Source: Ignelater luminosus
Lineage: Eukaryota; Arthropoda; Insecta; Coleoptera; Elateridae
Assembly (NCBI GenBank): GCA_011009095.1
Contig: VTPC01089975.1
Coordinates: 197,644-261,643, forward strand
Direction: 5' to 3'
DNA: 64,000 nucleotides
The position numbers were made by a program, and so were the translations under genes. Shown in pieces: positions 25,506 through 36,800 of this stretch (the first letter of the stretch is position 1; every line of letters begins with the position of its first letter). The notes below the pieces were generated by a model. The model saw only the letters and a list, made by a program, of their open reading frames with translations, had not been told where the DNA came from and did no database searches.

Positions 25506-26029
25506 AATTTTCTGTGTTTTGCTATCGAAGTCAAGAATAAAATGGATAAATAGAAATATAAAATTTAGATTTATTGGAAATTGCAATTCTAGTTAGCGAG
25601 TATACAGTCGTAGTCTCAATTTCAAACTTTTCTGAACTCATCAGCGTGACATAGCGATTCTGCTTGCTTGTAAACAATAATTTATAGCTGATGAGAGCAT
25701 AAGAAGTCCAAAACTGCAATCTGAGGATGCGATTCAGCATAATTACAAGAATTTTTCGACGTTAGCTTTTGGCTGTTGGGTTTTGTTTTATAATGTCTAA
25801 TTTATAATAATAAATATTCAAATAAGATGTAGAAATTGTACTATACTGTTACGATGTTCAAAAATTATTATTTCCTTTTGGTTTTACTTTCTCGAGAGAT
25901 TTTTCTACCCCTTAAGATTTAAAAATTCTTTTCTTAACAGCAAATATTTACACACTCAGGCAGATTATCTACATGTTAACTTGGTGAAGGTGAATTTTAG
26001 ATATTCGGGGTATCGTAGTAATACAAGTG

Positions 26030-26250
26030 TGAGGGTGCGAAGGTGACGCTTTATTCAGTGGGTGACAATACGGCCTGTCAATGCTTAATGCTCGAGGTCA
26101 TTAATCACCAGCAGCTCGCTGACACCCGCGCCGACCCGAGATAGCACCCATCTGCCGATAATCACTTTCATGTTATCTCCCTGCGCGCTTCCTCAATCAC
26201 CGACTCGCTGACAGAATGTCGAAAAACTACACCGCAACTGCAAGAAACTA
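26030..26250. promoter_or_regulatory. GC-rich island, candidate enhancer / conserved element
   Basis: A sharply bounded, GC- and CpG-richer 200-base island lies in AT-rich DNA. It holds homeodomain-type cores (CATTAATC), GATA-type cores (CGATAATC, AGATAG), a repeated ACTCGCTGACA / GCTCGCTGACA string (near 26113 and 26201) and GCGC-rich spacers. No open frame dominates. The composition is typical of short conserved regulatory elements, but conservation itself cannot be seen here. Confidence 0.35.
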
Positions 26251-28030
26251 AGGCATGCTCGGAATTGCCTTTCTGTCTAACCCAACATAGTAAAAAACGT
26301 TCAACGGAAGAATTACCCATTTATAACGCCATTTTATTACTGGCACGTTTTTCATCCTACAATATATAACGAGACGCACACACGTAATTTGTCAAATTAC
26401 ATGATGATGCCACAAATGAGGTTAGAATTGATTAAAATTAATAATTAACATCCAGGTTATTAAAGTAATAATAAGAAATGATAATTAAAAGAAAACATTA
26501 AAGGCATATGAGACTAATTAATAAAGTACTGTACTTGAAAATTCAACTTCCGTTATATTTAGAAATGTACTACCTGCGAAACCTGAGTGTGTCCCTGAGT
26601 TGCTCGATCTATTTCTATCTGAAGAATATTAATTACTGCCTCGTTGCTTGTAACTGAATCTTTGAACAGTGACGATAAGTTTAAAGTTAATAAATAAACT
26701 AATAAATCCAAAAAACCGCATAGAATAAAAAGCTCCCTCTTATTTTCTGTTGAATAAAGTATCCTTTTAAATGGAATGTGTGATACGTTTCCTTGAATGT
26801 CATTATGAAATTACAGTATACCGGCAAAAACTACTATATAATTGCTGGTGATTGTAAAATTAGTTTATAAAAAGCTAAGAATGATTTATCAAAAGAATAA
26901 TTATAGGTTATGTTTCACAAATTACATACATTGCAGCTTGTAATAGAAAATTGTTCCTTAATTGAATTAAAAAGTTATTTTACAAAAATACGAAAAATAA
27001 ATATTGGGATGTTCAAGAGAAAACAAAACAAAAAAAATGTGTTTTTGACTTTTTAAAAAATATTGATCATTAATAACAGTAAGACTTACCTACCAGTGGC
27101 AATAAAAATAAATTTCTCACTTTAAAAAAATCTTCGTCTTTTAAAATTAATCGTCATCAAAGTCATAAAAATAAATATAAACTCTTAAGACAATTTATAT
27201 ACAACACAAGATTAAAACAACTAAGAATTTTTTCTAACAGAAAAACTCTTGCAGGAATGCAACATAAAAATTCCCATAAGATCAAATTCTTATATTACAT
27301 TAGAACTTTCAGGAATTCACTATTCGCGCATTTTTATTTTAGTTTTGTATAGAAAGTCTCTGGTATCTAAAAAATTTAAATGTTAATAAAATCTATTTAT
27401 AGTTAAATGCATTTACTGAAAGTTCACTGATTACAACAAAGTCTTAATGAGTAATAGTAAAAGATGTCTGTCTTCCATTTAACCAATCGCCGCAATCAAT
27501 TAACTTCTAAATGCGCCTTAAAATAAAATTTATTGTAATTATTTCTTTTATTGCTAATGAACATAGTTCAAATTTTACCATACATAATAATGACATCATC
27601 AAATTGGATGAATCTTCTTAATTCTTTTATTTTTATAAATCAAAGAGGATTAGGTGGTACGTAAGCAAATGTTGGTGATAAATTTCTAGATAAAAAATCC
27701 CTGGCATCTTTAAATGTTTCAGAACGTAAATAAAATACAGTAATTGAATCGACTTAAGTTGTTTTAGGATTAAGTAGATTGATTAATTTAAAAGATTCTA
27801 AATTCCCATAAAGAAATATTTACCTACAGATAATCTTGGATGGGTTGTCAAACATCAAAATCAATCAAACAATTAAGCTTGAAGTATACTATTTAGAAAA
27901 CTTTGATGCTACATGATTCTCCTCAGGATGGTTATAAAAGTCAATAACATATTTAATAAAAATAAAACCAAGGGAGAATATAGGTTATGGTTAACAACTA
28001 ACCTATAATGAATTAAGAATTTTATCGCAT
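26251..28030. other. AT-rich stretch, no gene seen
   Basis: Very AT-rich with frequent stops in all frames. Apart from the splice-like site near 27090 and an 8-bp inverted repeat (ATAGGTTA/TAACCTAT near 27980-28010), no structured feature is visible. Confidence 0.5.
27084..27120 (-). other. candidate recursive splice site (minus strand)
   Basis: On the minus strand a TTTATTTTTATTGCC tract is followed by ACTGGTAG|GTAAGTC, with the junction at 27090|27089. The donor half is perfect. The pyrimidine tract ends about 8 bases before the AG, so the acceptor half is weaker than at 36389. It may be an ordinary decoy donor. Confidence 0.22.
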
Positions 28031-28035
28031 TTTTG

Positions 28036-28095
28036 AAAGGAGTTCCTCAAGGATTTCTGTCAGGACCAATATTTTTCTTTTTTATGTTTTATTAA
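28036..28095 (+). pseudogene. non-LTR reverse transcriptase fragment (GVPQG motif)
   Basis: The plus-strand frame reads K-GVPQGFLSGP-IFFFF before a stop. This matches RT motif 4 of non-LTR retrotransposons (GVPQGS-x-L-GP-x-LF), with Ser to Phe after the QG and Leu to Ser before GP. Only about 18 codons are recognisable. The downstream YADD-type block is not convincingly present, and stops follow at once. It is a heavily decayed insertion of a Jockey/CR1-like or related family, not assignable further. Confidence 0.5.
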
Positions 28096-28959
28096 GTTTC
28101 TTATCCTATCGATTCGATTGGAGATCATTCATAGTAACGTGTATCTGAAATCATGAACTGTAACTTATTTTGTTATTCTAATAACAAATAGCATTGATCT
28201 GTCATTTAATTCTTTCACTTTTTCATTTTTAATGTCGACAATACAAGGATTGCGCAGAAGTCGAAGCCTTGAGACTTGTAAATTAACGTTTCTTAATTAA
28301 AGCCAAAAGAAGTAATTGATTAGGTTTAAGGCAAAGTTATCGTTCTTGTAATAAAACTAAACTTGCTAGTACATCAAGTGTGTTAATCTTATTGCAATGT
28401 TTGGGAGACATTTGTTTGCAAATATGAAAACTTGCTGATTACATTTTTCTTTAAGTGTTCGAATAAAAAGCATTTTCAAAAATACACCCTGAAATTTGAT
28501 GCACTCATTTCCCAAACACCTTGTATACTATAAGAACCTAAGTAAAATTCATAAAATGCATTTTGACAAGAAGGAGGTATAAAACATTTTTTTAAACATA
28601 AAAACTATTGGCTCTTAAAGATGTTTACAAACACTTATCTACTTCAAATTAAAGTAAAAAACAAACTCTGTGATTTATTGTTCAAAATTTTAATTAAGGA
28701 GGAATCTGAAGGGTTTGTTAAGTTTCTTTAAATTTAAGTTTCTAATAAATCCTTTCGTTATCATTAGTGAAATAAAGAAAAAGAGAAATTGTTAAGTTGT
28801 AATTGGGTTTTTTTACTTCAAATAGAAAGACACATAATTAAGTGAAAGAAAAATGAAATAAAATCGTTTAAAATTAGCCTAAAAGACAAAGAGTAACACG
28901 CACATACACACACATATATAAACACACAACACACAAATTTAGTGATATCTTTGTATCTT

Positions 28960-30235
28960 TTGTTTGAAGGGGGACCACACCGCAATCTAAACAGACTCCG
29001 ATTAGAATCAATAGCTATTTATCCAGCAGTTGACGTGAGAAATTTCAGACGTCATTCTCTAGATAGAATGGAACGAGCACAACGGTGGTCGAAATGTCCT
29101 GGCACAAGTCCAAGTTGCACGGAGCAGCAACACATCTATTCGTCTTCCCAATCAACCAGGAATGGCCATTCATGACGACCCGGATGAGCCCCCATATTAT
29201 TTCAGCACACTTTGTTGACAATACGCTAGCGATAAAGAATCAAAGTTAATTAGGTTTGACTTCAAAGCTCGTTGACAATCAGCGCACCTTAAAATAGCAA
29301 CGGTCCCGTTGCTCTACCCCCGCCGCACTTCCGGCCGGCGCATTGCCAACACTGACAATGGAAATCCCTGCAGAACAGCCCGAACCCACGTGCGTGCTTT
29401 AAAATAACCGCGCGTGGATTAAGAACAAACAATGGACCACTTGATGGACGTGTTTAATAACACTTCTTCTGGGGTTAATTTTATTCTCGATGCCGATTGT
29501 TATTTTCTTTTGGAATTTTTATAGACAAGGTGCAAGAGTTTTGTCTTGTACGGCGCTATAGAGTGTCAAACCGCGACGAGCTGTCCATCAATCAACCTGG
29601 AATGCACCGAAAAACAAACCCTCGACAAATCTCTGCTTGTTGTTTTGCCGAACTGAAAGACGACGTTGATCTCTGTTTCAGCAGCAGGAGGACAATTCAA
29701 CGAACGCGAACTCCTATTGACCGCGCATTCTTCGCGCGACACCTGAGTTTATTTTATGGGATGCTATATTCTTATTTTATATCTGTCTTATCGTATTTTA
29801 TAGACATCTTTTAGAAACGGCACCACCGCGTTATAGACGATAAAGGAACAAGAACTTCGGTGCATTTGTTCGAATGGACTTGGCAAATATAAAATGTATA
29901 GAATAATTTATTTTGAGTCTGGCGACCGCTGCATGATATTCATGTTGTGGAAAAGAAAGAAAACGAGTCGCTCGCATGTTGTGTGTGTGCTGGATTGTAA
30001 AGTAGATCATCGCAGGCCTGGCCGCCTGGATATATACTTGCGTGTTCCAGAGACTAAATTCGTCTCCGAGATGTTCATTCATAATCGCTCTACCCGGAAG
30101 AGACGACACCTTGCCAAAGTTCATTCACAGATGCAGTTTGGGACAGATTCTTAGTTATATTCTTGGCCTACCCCGCGATCGGACAGCCTCAACCGTACAT
30201 AATACAAGAATTTGCAGAGATTTTCTTAATTAAAT
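28960..30235. promoter_or_regulatory. 1.3 kb GC-rich block, candidate regulatory cluster
   Basis: The longest GC- and CpG-richer block in the window. It contains a CACGTGCGTG E-box/bHLH-PAS-type motif and a nearby CGCGCGTGG (29390-29420), SOX-type AACAATGG (29430), a GCCGG-rich run (29320-29345) and multiple CG dinucleotides to 30230. Open frames up to 105 codons occur in several phases on both strands, as expected when stops are rare, and none has a recognisable domain. A conserved regulatory cluster or a set of unrecognised exons are both possible. Confidence 0.35.
28970..29175 (+). other. possible terminal coding exon, unrecognised product
   Basis: After an acceptor-like CTTTTGTTTGAAG, the plus strand is open for 67 codons (beginning about GPHRNLNRLRLES, with DVRNFRRHSLDRMERAQRW centrally) to a TGA at 29173-29175. 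Codon composition is balanced, unlike the AT-biased chance frames nearby, and the peptide is basic and Ser-rich at its end. I recognise no family, and no AATAAA lies close downstream. It may simply be an open frame in GC-rich regulatory DNA. Confidence 0.2.
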
Positions 30236-30719
30236 TGCCAGATTGTCTTACATTTAATTTGTAAATTTGTGGTTTATTTATATTTTCTAGTTTTAAAAGT
30301 TTTGTTTATTGCATGTAGAGAGTAACACAGGAAATTCTTTACCCAATGAAGAATTTATGTAATGAGATGAAAATAAAAATAACCTCAAGTGAATTTGTTT
30401 TTTATAAAAACCATAGATTTCCACAATTTACTAAATTAACAATAACAAAATATCTTCACAATATTAATTGTATGTATTAAATATAATATTAGATTATAAA
30501 AAAATGCTAATTGTTGACAGTTAATTTGGAAAGTTAGGTTAGATCTGCTATCAACATTAATTGTCGATAAACTTTGATCAAACTCGCAATATACGAGGGT
30601 TATACAATATTTACTGACCCATGAATATCGAAAAGTATCCAGAAGTTCATGATTGCTCGGTAATGGTGAGGAAATCAAACACTAACTAACTGCAGTTACT
30701 TAAGAAATCATCTTCTTGC

Positions 30720-31480
30720 ATCTTAAAAAACCTATCACCAAAGAGTTTCCTGTGACTAGGACTATGTCCTGTTTGTTTGAACTCCTTATTCTACGGACGA
30801 GAAACAACTCTATTTTCATCTTTTGTGCGGTCTTTCAGGTAGTTTCTTACCTCATGGTATGCCATTTTTGTACTGTTCTGCTATATTTTTGTTTTCCATC
30901 CTGTCCATATGCTCGTTCATTAGCTTTTTTTCTACGTTTTTATCCATTTTACTATGTCTTGTACGTTACACCACTGTATCGTCTTATTTTTTCACTAAGA
31001 AGTCATACTCTTGTTATTTATGTTAGTATTTTGATTTCAGTAGTTCTTAATTTTCGGTTTGTTGCTTACCGTTTCAGTTTTGCTTTGTTTGTATACGTGA
31101 TTGTAGGTCTAACTATGAATTTTTAATTTGGACCTTTTTCCTTCTGCTCATGACTATATCTGTTTTGCTTTATCACATGGTAATGCTGTTGCAATTTGCT
31201 TTTGCTATATTTCTATTTCTTGTTATTTCAATTTCCAGATATGCGAACTTCATCACCTGCTCCATTACGTGTCCTTCAATTTTGAAAATTTACATTTTGT
31301 GGGTTCTCTTGGTATCACTGCTTCAGTTTTTGTTGTTGAGATCTTTGTTTTATATCTTTTCGCGGTTGGTTAATCTGTTGCAGTAGTCTTTGTAGATCAT
31401 CTTCTGTGTTGGCTACTAGTAGAATGTCGTCAGAATTTCCCATTTTGCATCCAATGAATTATTTTCTGCCTTACTAAGTA
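30720..31480 (-). pseudogene. decayed non-LTR retrotransposon RT (3' half)
   Basis: On the minus strand, in order from 31450 downward, the sequence shows KMGN then SDDILLVANTEDDLQRLLQQ (the YADD box with Y/A lost), VIPREPTKCKF, MEQVMKFAYLEIEITRNRN, RKLRTTEIKILT, DIVKWIKT and NEHMDRMENKNIAEQYKNGI. These are successive pieces of the C-terminal RT region and basic tail of insect RTE-like or Jockey-like polyproteins, with hydrophobic K-Y-L-G-I-E-I-type and R-T-T-E-M-type landmarks. The pieces lie in different frames with many stops, so the copy is dead. A short deletion sits between KMGN and SDD. The 136-codon plus-strand open frame over the same bases is an antisense shadow. Confidence 0.8.
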
Positions 31481-31946
31481 AAAAGATCCTAACTGGGAAA
31501 GTAAATAAAACTGACTTGAATTTAAGGTACAAGCGGATTCTTTGCATTGAAATCTATTTGTGTGCCAAGCGTACTTTGAAAATAAGTAACACTGACTAAT
31601 TCTTAAAAACTAAACAAAATAATGTGAAGAAAGCCAAACGCGTTCCACTCAGTATCTCAAAACTACGATTTTCAAAGTTGGAGTTTTTTTTTAGCTTAGT
31701 AGGGCAGTTTTAGTTGTTCTATAACTGTTTTTATGACGAGATTAAGTAAAAAGAGAGTTAAAGAATCTTCTAATCTAATGTGCAGGAAAGTATTATTAAT
31801 GCGTAAATTGCAAAAAGTGCAGTATGCTCCTCCTTTTGCAAATCTATCGTTTTCTGAACAAATCCTCAACCGTCCATTTCAACTGATATACATCTTATTT
31901 AATACCATATGAATTATGCTGTCACCCACATCGAATATGCACAATG

Positions 31947-32228
31947 TCAGCGGCGTCTCGCGACAGAAAAGATTCTTTTCGTTAAATTCCAATGACGGCT
32001 CACGTAAATATAGGAATCTACACCATGGAAAACATTAACCTGAACATAACACCCAAAAGATATTTCCAGAATGTTAATTATCTGGATCCATTTATGCCCT
32101 ATTATAAAGAAATTTTTTCCACTATCAATACTTAATGTTGCAAGTCCTACGTCATAGAGGAGATTATTTATGTATTTTTGGCAACTGACAGAATGGTCAA
32201 TGACACCTAAATGGTCATACCAAGGCAA
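31947..32228 (-). CDS. unrecognised 93-codon ORF upstream of the mariner
   Basis: A minus-strand frame of 93 codons encodes a peptide with hydrophobic segments and a basic RRR end. The first listed codon is TTG; the first ATG is internal or absent, so it is more likely a fragment than a whole gene. Segments such as SCQKYINNLL recall Tc1-like transposase spacing, but the DNDPKH-type motif expected next is not seen, so I do not assign it. It ends about 325 bases left of the mariner TIR and is probably a relic. Confidence 0.2.
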   Translation of the reverse strand: MPWYDHLGVIDHSVSCQKYINNLLYDVGLATLSIDSGKNFFIIGHKWIQIINILEISFGCYVQVNVFHGVDSYIYVSRHWNLTKRIFSVARRR

Positions 32229-32554
32229 ATTTTTATATCTATGGATTCAGCGTAAAAAGCTTTCTGTCAAGTTTGGCTGAAATTGGACGGACGGTTCTAA
32301 AAAAATAATTTTCTTTTGTAGCTATTAGTACACTTTACATATATGCGTAAATATTTGAAGAGAACGCCTAATAAATGACTCGCAAAAGAACTTAAAAGGA
32401 CGAAAAAGTGTTATTGAATTTATATTTGATTATGTATCGACACTTGCTTTAAAATCGCTTACTTCTTAAACACACTGTACACTTAAATAATTTTTGACAA
32501 ATTCGTTCGATAGAATCTGAAATGTTATTTCTATCATACTCTAAAGTTGAGATA

Positions 32555-33802
32555 CGAGGTGTGTGAGAAAAGTAATGAGACTGGCAACACTGCGGGAGAT
32601 CTGGCAACGTTGTGTCTACCGACCTGTGCTAAACCGGTTTGTTTATCGCTTCCACTTCCTCAGTCCGAGTTACAACTCCGTACAGCTAACACATTATTTT
32701 TGACAGCGCCATCAGTGAAGTTGTGTTTTTGTTGTGTGTTACAGAAATGGAGCATCGGAATTTAGAGCAACGTTGTGCAATAAAGTTTTGTGTGAAACTT
32801 GGTGAATCCGCGAGTGTGACTTTTGAAAAGTTGAAACAGGTCTATGGGGAACAGTGCTTATCAAGAGCACAAGTTTTCCGCTGGCACAAATCATTTTTGG
32901 ACGGCCGAGAACACGTTGAAGATGAACCTCGCTCAGGGAGACCTTCAACTTCAAAAACTGACGAAAACGTTGAACGTGTGAAGGCTCTTGTGAGATCAAA
33001 CCGTCGTTTAACAATAAGGATGATGAGTGAACAGTTAAATTTAAACACTTTCACCGTGCATCAAATTTTGACAGACAATTTGAACATGCGAAAGATTTGT
33101 GCCAAAATGGTGCCAGTGGATTACCAATGACCAAGAATTCTTTAATTGTGTGATCACAGGTGATGAATCCTGGATATTTGAGTACGATCCTGAAACAAAG
33201 CGGCAAAGCAAAGAGTGGTACACTCCGTCATCTCCTCGGCCGAAGAAATGTCGAATGAGCAAATCAAAGATCAAGACCATGCTGATTTGTTTTTTTGACA
33301 GTAAGGGTATCGTGCACAAAGAATTTGTTCCACCAGGACAAACTGTCAACAAAGTGTTTTATAAAAGTGTCCTTGAAAAGCTCAGGAAAAGAGTGATTCG
33401 TGTGAGACCAGACATTGCAGACAAGTGGATGCTTCATTATGACAATGCTCCGTGTCACACAGCAATTTCCATCAGTGAATTTTTGACCTCAAAACGCATT
33501 ACTGTTGTTCCTCGTCCCCCCTATTCACCTGATTTGAGTCCTTGTGACTTTTTCCTTTTCCCGAAATTGAAACATGTCCTAAAAGGACGTCATTTTGGAA
33601 CTCTGGAGAACATTCAAAAGACTGTGACCGACCAGTTAAAAGCCATACCAGTTGAAGACTTCCACCAAGAGTGGGAACAACGACTCCGCCGGTGTATAGC
33701 TGTCCAAGGGAACTACTTTGAAGGGGATAACATTGTTGTTTGAAAAAAATAAAAACTTTGGTTAGTATGAAATCAGTCTCATTACTTTTCTCAGATACCT
33801 CG
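32555..33802 (+). mobile_element. mariner element, 1,248 bp, both TIRs and TA duplication
   Basis: The left end CGAGGTGTGTGAGAAAAGTA (32555) and the complement of the right end CGAGGTATCTGAGAAAAGTA (33802) differ at two positions, and the match runs on through ATGAGACTG, giving TIRs of about 28 bp. TA dinucleotides flank both ends (32553-32554, 33803-33804), the hallmark Tc1/mariner target duplication. Length is typical of mariner (about 1.25-1.3 kb). The transposase reads left to right and is broken once. Close TIR agreement and few lesions suggest a fairly recent insertion, now non-autonomous. Confidence 0.97.
32747..33743 (+). pseudogene. mariner transposase, frameshifted by a small internal deletion
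   Basis: The transposase starts at the ATG at 32747 (MEHRNLEQRCAIKFC) and carries the N-terminal paired-type helix-turn-helix region with landmarks VFRWHKSFLDGRE, RSGRPSTS and CAKMVP. It then shifts frame near 33107-33125. The second part, open to TGA at 33741-33743, has GDESW, HYDNAPCHT and YSPDLSPCDFFLF, so the DD34D catalytic triad is intact (34 residues between the second and third Asp). The span is 997 bases, whereas a full mariner ORF is near 345 codons, so about 41 bases appear deleted at the linker just after KMVP, the position of the WVPHEL motif in Mos1. Inactive as a transposase. The subfamily looks irritans-like or related. Confidence 0.93.
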
Positions 33803-33804
33803 TA

Positions 33805-36800
33805 TATTGAGCTTTTTGATATGCCAAGAGACCAGTATGATTTCTTTGGGTTGTTCTAAACTTCTAATAAAAAAATTGGATTTTGTGCAACCTGACATAT
33901 GTGTTCACACAAGTTGGTTTGCCCAACACTTTGGAATACTTATTGTTAGGCTCATTCGACTCAAATTATATATCTATAAGGAATAGATGATTTTCCAAAA
34001 AAGAAAAATATTTGTGGGTGAAATAAAATGAAAATGTTGAGAATATAATGCAACAAATGGAAGGCTAGATTAAGAAAAATCCCGAAGAGTTGCAGAAGGC
34101 AAATTTGCTTTTTTCTTCATAGACTAGTATCAATCGAAGTCAGTGTGGAAACCCTCACAAAGTTAGATGATCATAAATCGCATTGTATCTACTAACGACG
34201 TAGCCTTGCTTTGTTGTCAAAAATCATATGTAAAGGATACTACACATTGTTGAGAATTCTGTATTAGCAAAATAAATATGATAATAATTATTAGTATAGA
34301 TTGTTTTGTTACTGTTTTATAGTAAATCTGACCAAATTATTCCAAAATCCAGAAGATCATCTCCAGCAAAGGTATTGCCGTAGGAAAGAGTCAGTTGTGT
34401 AGCCATATACTCAAGTGTGTAGTCACCTTTAATGCTCCGTAAAATAGTACATTTTATGTACGTTGCTTTATAAAACCTTTAAAATACAATAGTGCTTAAG
34501 CAAGTTCCTGCAATCATTTTTTTGTTACATCTTTTGGTTTGACAAAACGACTGATAGGTTTGATTAGCAAATACTAATTTGTAGTAAATAACACTATTTT
34601 TGTTCCTTTTCTGTGAACCTACTTTCCTAAAAAACTTAATTTAATAAGGAATTAATTGCAAGAAAATTAACTCTTAACAGGTTTTTAATTTGAAACTGTA
34701 AAAAAATCACTTAAACTTTCTATATTTATTATATAAAAAAAGAATTAAATGTGTTCGATTTTAAATAATATATATCGCATATATTCGGATCTTTCCTATT
34801 TTAATGAAAGTTGAGAAGTTTAGCGGCATCTTTTGATTTTTTATTCATAGAAAAAATATATAAATTTATAAATATCCTGTTACCTTTAAGTAAATTTGCT
34901 ATTAGTACAACGATCCCACTAATTTACAGCTGTAAAAAAATCAGTGGCTGTATATATTATTTTTAATAGGAAGTCACATCAGAAACATATAAAACTAACG
35001 GTATTTTATTACATAATACCAATATAATACAGGTGTATGCTTAAATTCCCAAACTACGCTTTGTATTTCGTTTCCCATGAACAGAAATTTATGGCTTTAG
35101 CAGATTTTTAAAACACTCAATATTTAAAAGACTTTTTTAATTTCGGAATGTTTTATAAGCGTGTAGTATTTACCAGGGAAATGTTATTATACAATTTTAA
35201 AGCCCCCCTGTCTGTGTCTGACATTACATTAGTGATACATACATGTGATACACTGTAGACATTCAAATTGAAAAGCAGACAATTGACGGATTTGAGATTG
35301 AGATCTATAATACTCCAACTCCATTCTGCAACATGAGCCGTTAAGTCGCTTTTCTAAGGACGTGGTAATTGAAACTGCTCCTTGTGCTTGGAACACAGCC
35401 GCTTTATAAACGCGGGGTGTTGTTAGGACAAAACCGGATTTTTAATCTTCTCATTCAAATTAAATAGTCTATTATTCTTTTCTATTCTGCCGACATCGAT
35501 TTTTTTCTCGTACAATAGTGAAACCCCCTTATTTTTCAAGGCTTCACATCTTCCTTTAAATGGACACAGACTGAATATTTTAATTTTTCTTTCTACCAGA
35601 TAAGTCGTTCAATTATTAATTGAAACCATCTCGTATGGGTGTGGTTGCGTAAGTATTTAGAACTTAACGAAGCTTAATAAGATTTCGAATATGTAAACGA
35701 CAAACAAACGATTTTTAGCATTTAATTAGCACCAAAAACGTGACCAAAAATACAAATCCAAGTCAACAACCAGCTAAATCAGGGTTCAAACACCTGACTT
35801 AACCGGTTTCATATAAACACTGCCATAAATGCCACTCATTAATACTTGTGTAAAATAACGACCGGTCGATAACAATTACTTAATATAAATCGTTGAATCC
35901 GGTCCCGTCATTTAATGTAATGATGTCATAATTTGATCTTCATATATTTTATGTCAATGCTTTTTTAATGAGATCTATATATTATCAGGAAAATTAGTTA
36001 CTATTTAATTATGCCTATAAAACGAATGACCCGATTTTTTCCAACTTCTAAATTAATTAATATACAACTCCAACGCCGATGTCATATCCACCTACGCTTT
36101 GTAGTATAAAAGTACGTTTACCTGATATATCATAACGAATACAACTATGTAAAATATGAAAATTTACTGTTAAAGTTTTTTTAAGACCATGTTTACACGA
36201 CCGGATTATAAGATCTGATATGCAGAATGTTTGTAACCATTTGTCATTGGTGATTTTTAACTTTCGATATTATTAATAATACATTTGGGTATTGACATTA
36301 ATAGGGCATCGTTAATTCTTTTATATTATACAAAAACGGTTTTTACCTTTCATCTTCGATTAAGTCTTCAAGATACGTGGAAACTCACCTGTAACAAAAA
36401 GATAAAAAAAAATTAGCATTTTAAGCACTGATTTATAATTACTAGCCAGAACAAGTTTGTTTTGGTCTTCGTTTCTGAATGATTCAAATAACGTTGCTCT
36501 ATAAATAGACACATCTGGATGTAGCGTGAGAATCGACGGTAGGTACTAAATCAGAGCAAAAAAGTCAGTCAAAATTAATCAATAATAATAGACAATACTA
36601 GAAAAGTTATTACATAGTTATATAATATATAATAGCAAATAAGGCATTTATACGGTATTGATATCAGAAGAGAAAAATTTGTTTGAATAACAAAAATTTG
36701 GAGAAATAAATCTAACAACACAATAGAGATTGACCCATAGATCAGGAATAACCTGCAAAGACAAATATATGCCCTCGAAAAATCTCAGCCAGCAAGTTTA

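Noticed and set aside
30716-31126. 136-codon plus-strand ORF rich in Phe, Tyr and Leu, resembling a membrane protein
   Set aside because: It is antisense to a decayed RT on the minus strand, and its composition follows from A-rich template sequence.
32739-33352. Minus-strand ORFs of 70-103 codons inside the first mariner
   Set aside because: Antisense shadows of the transposase.
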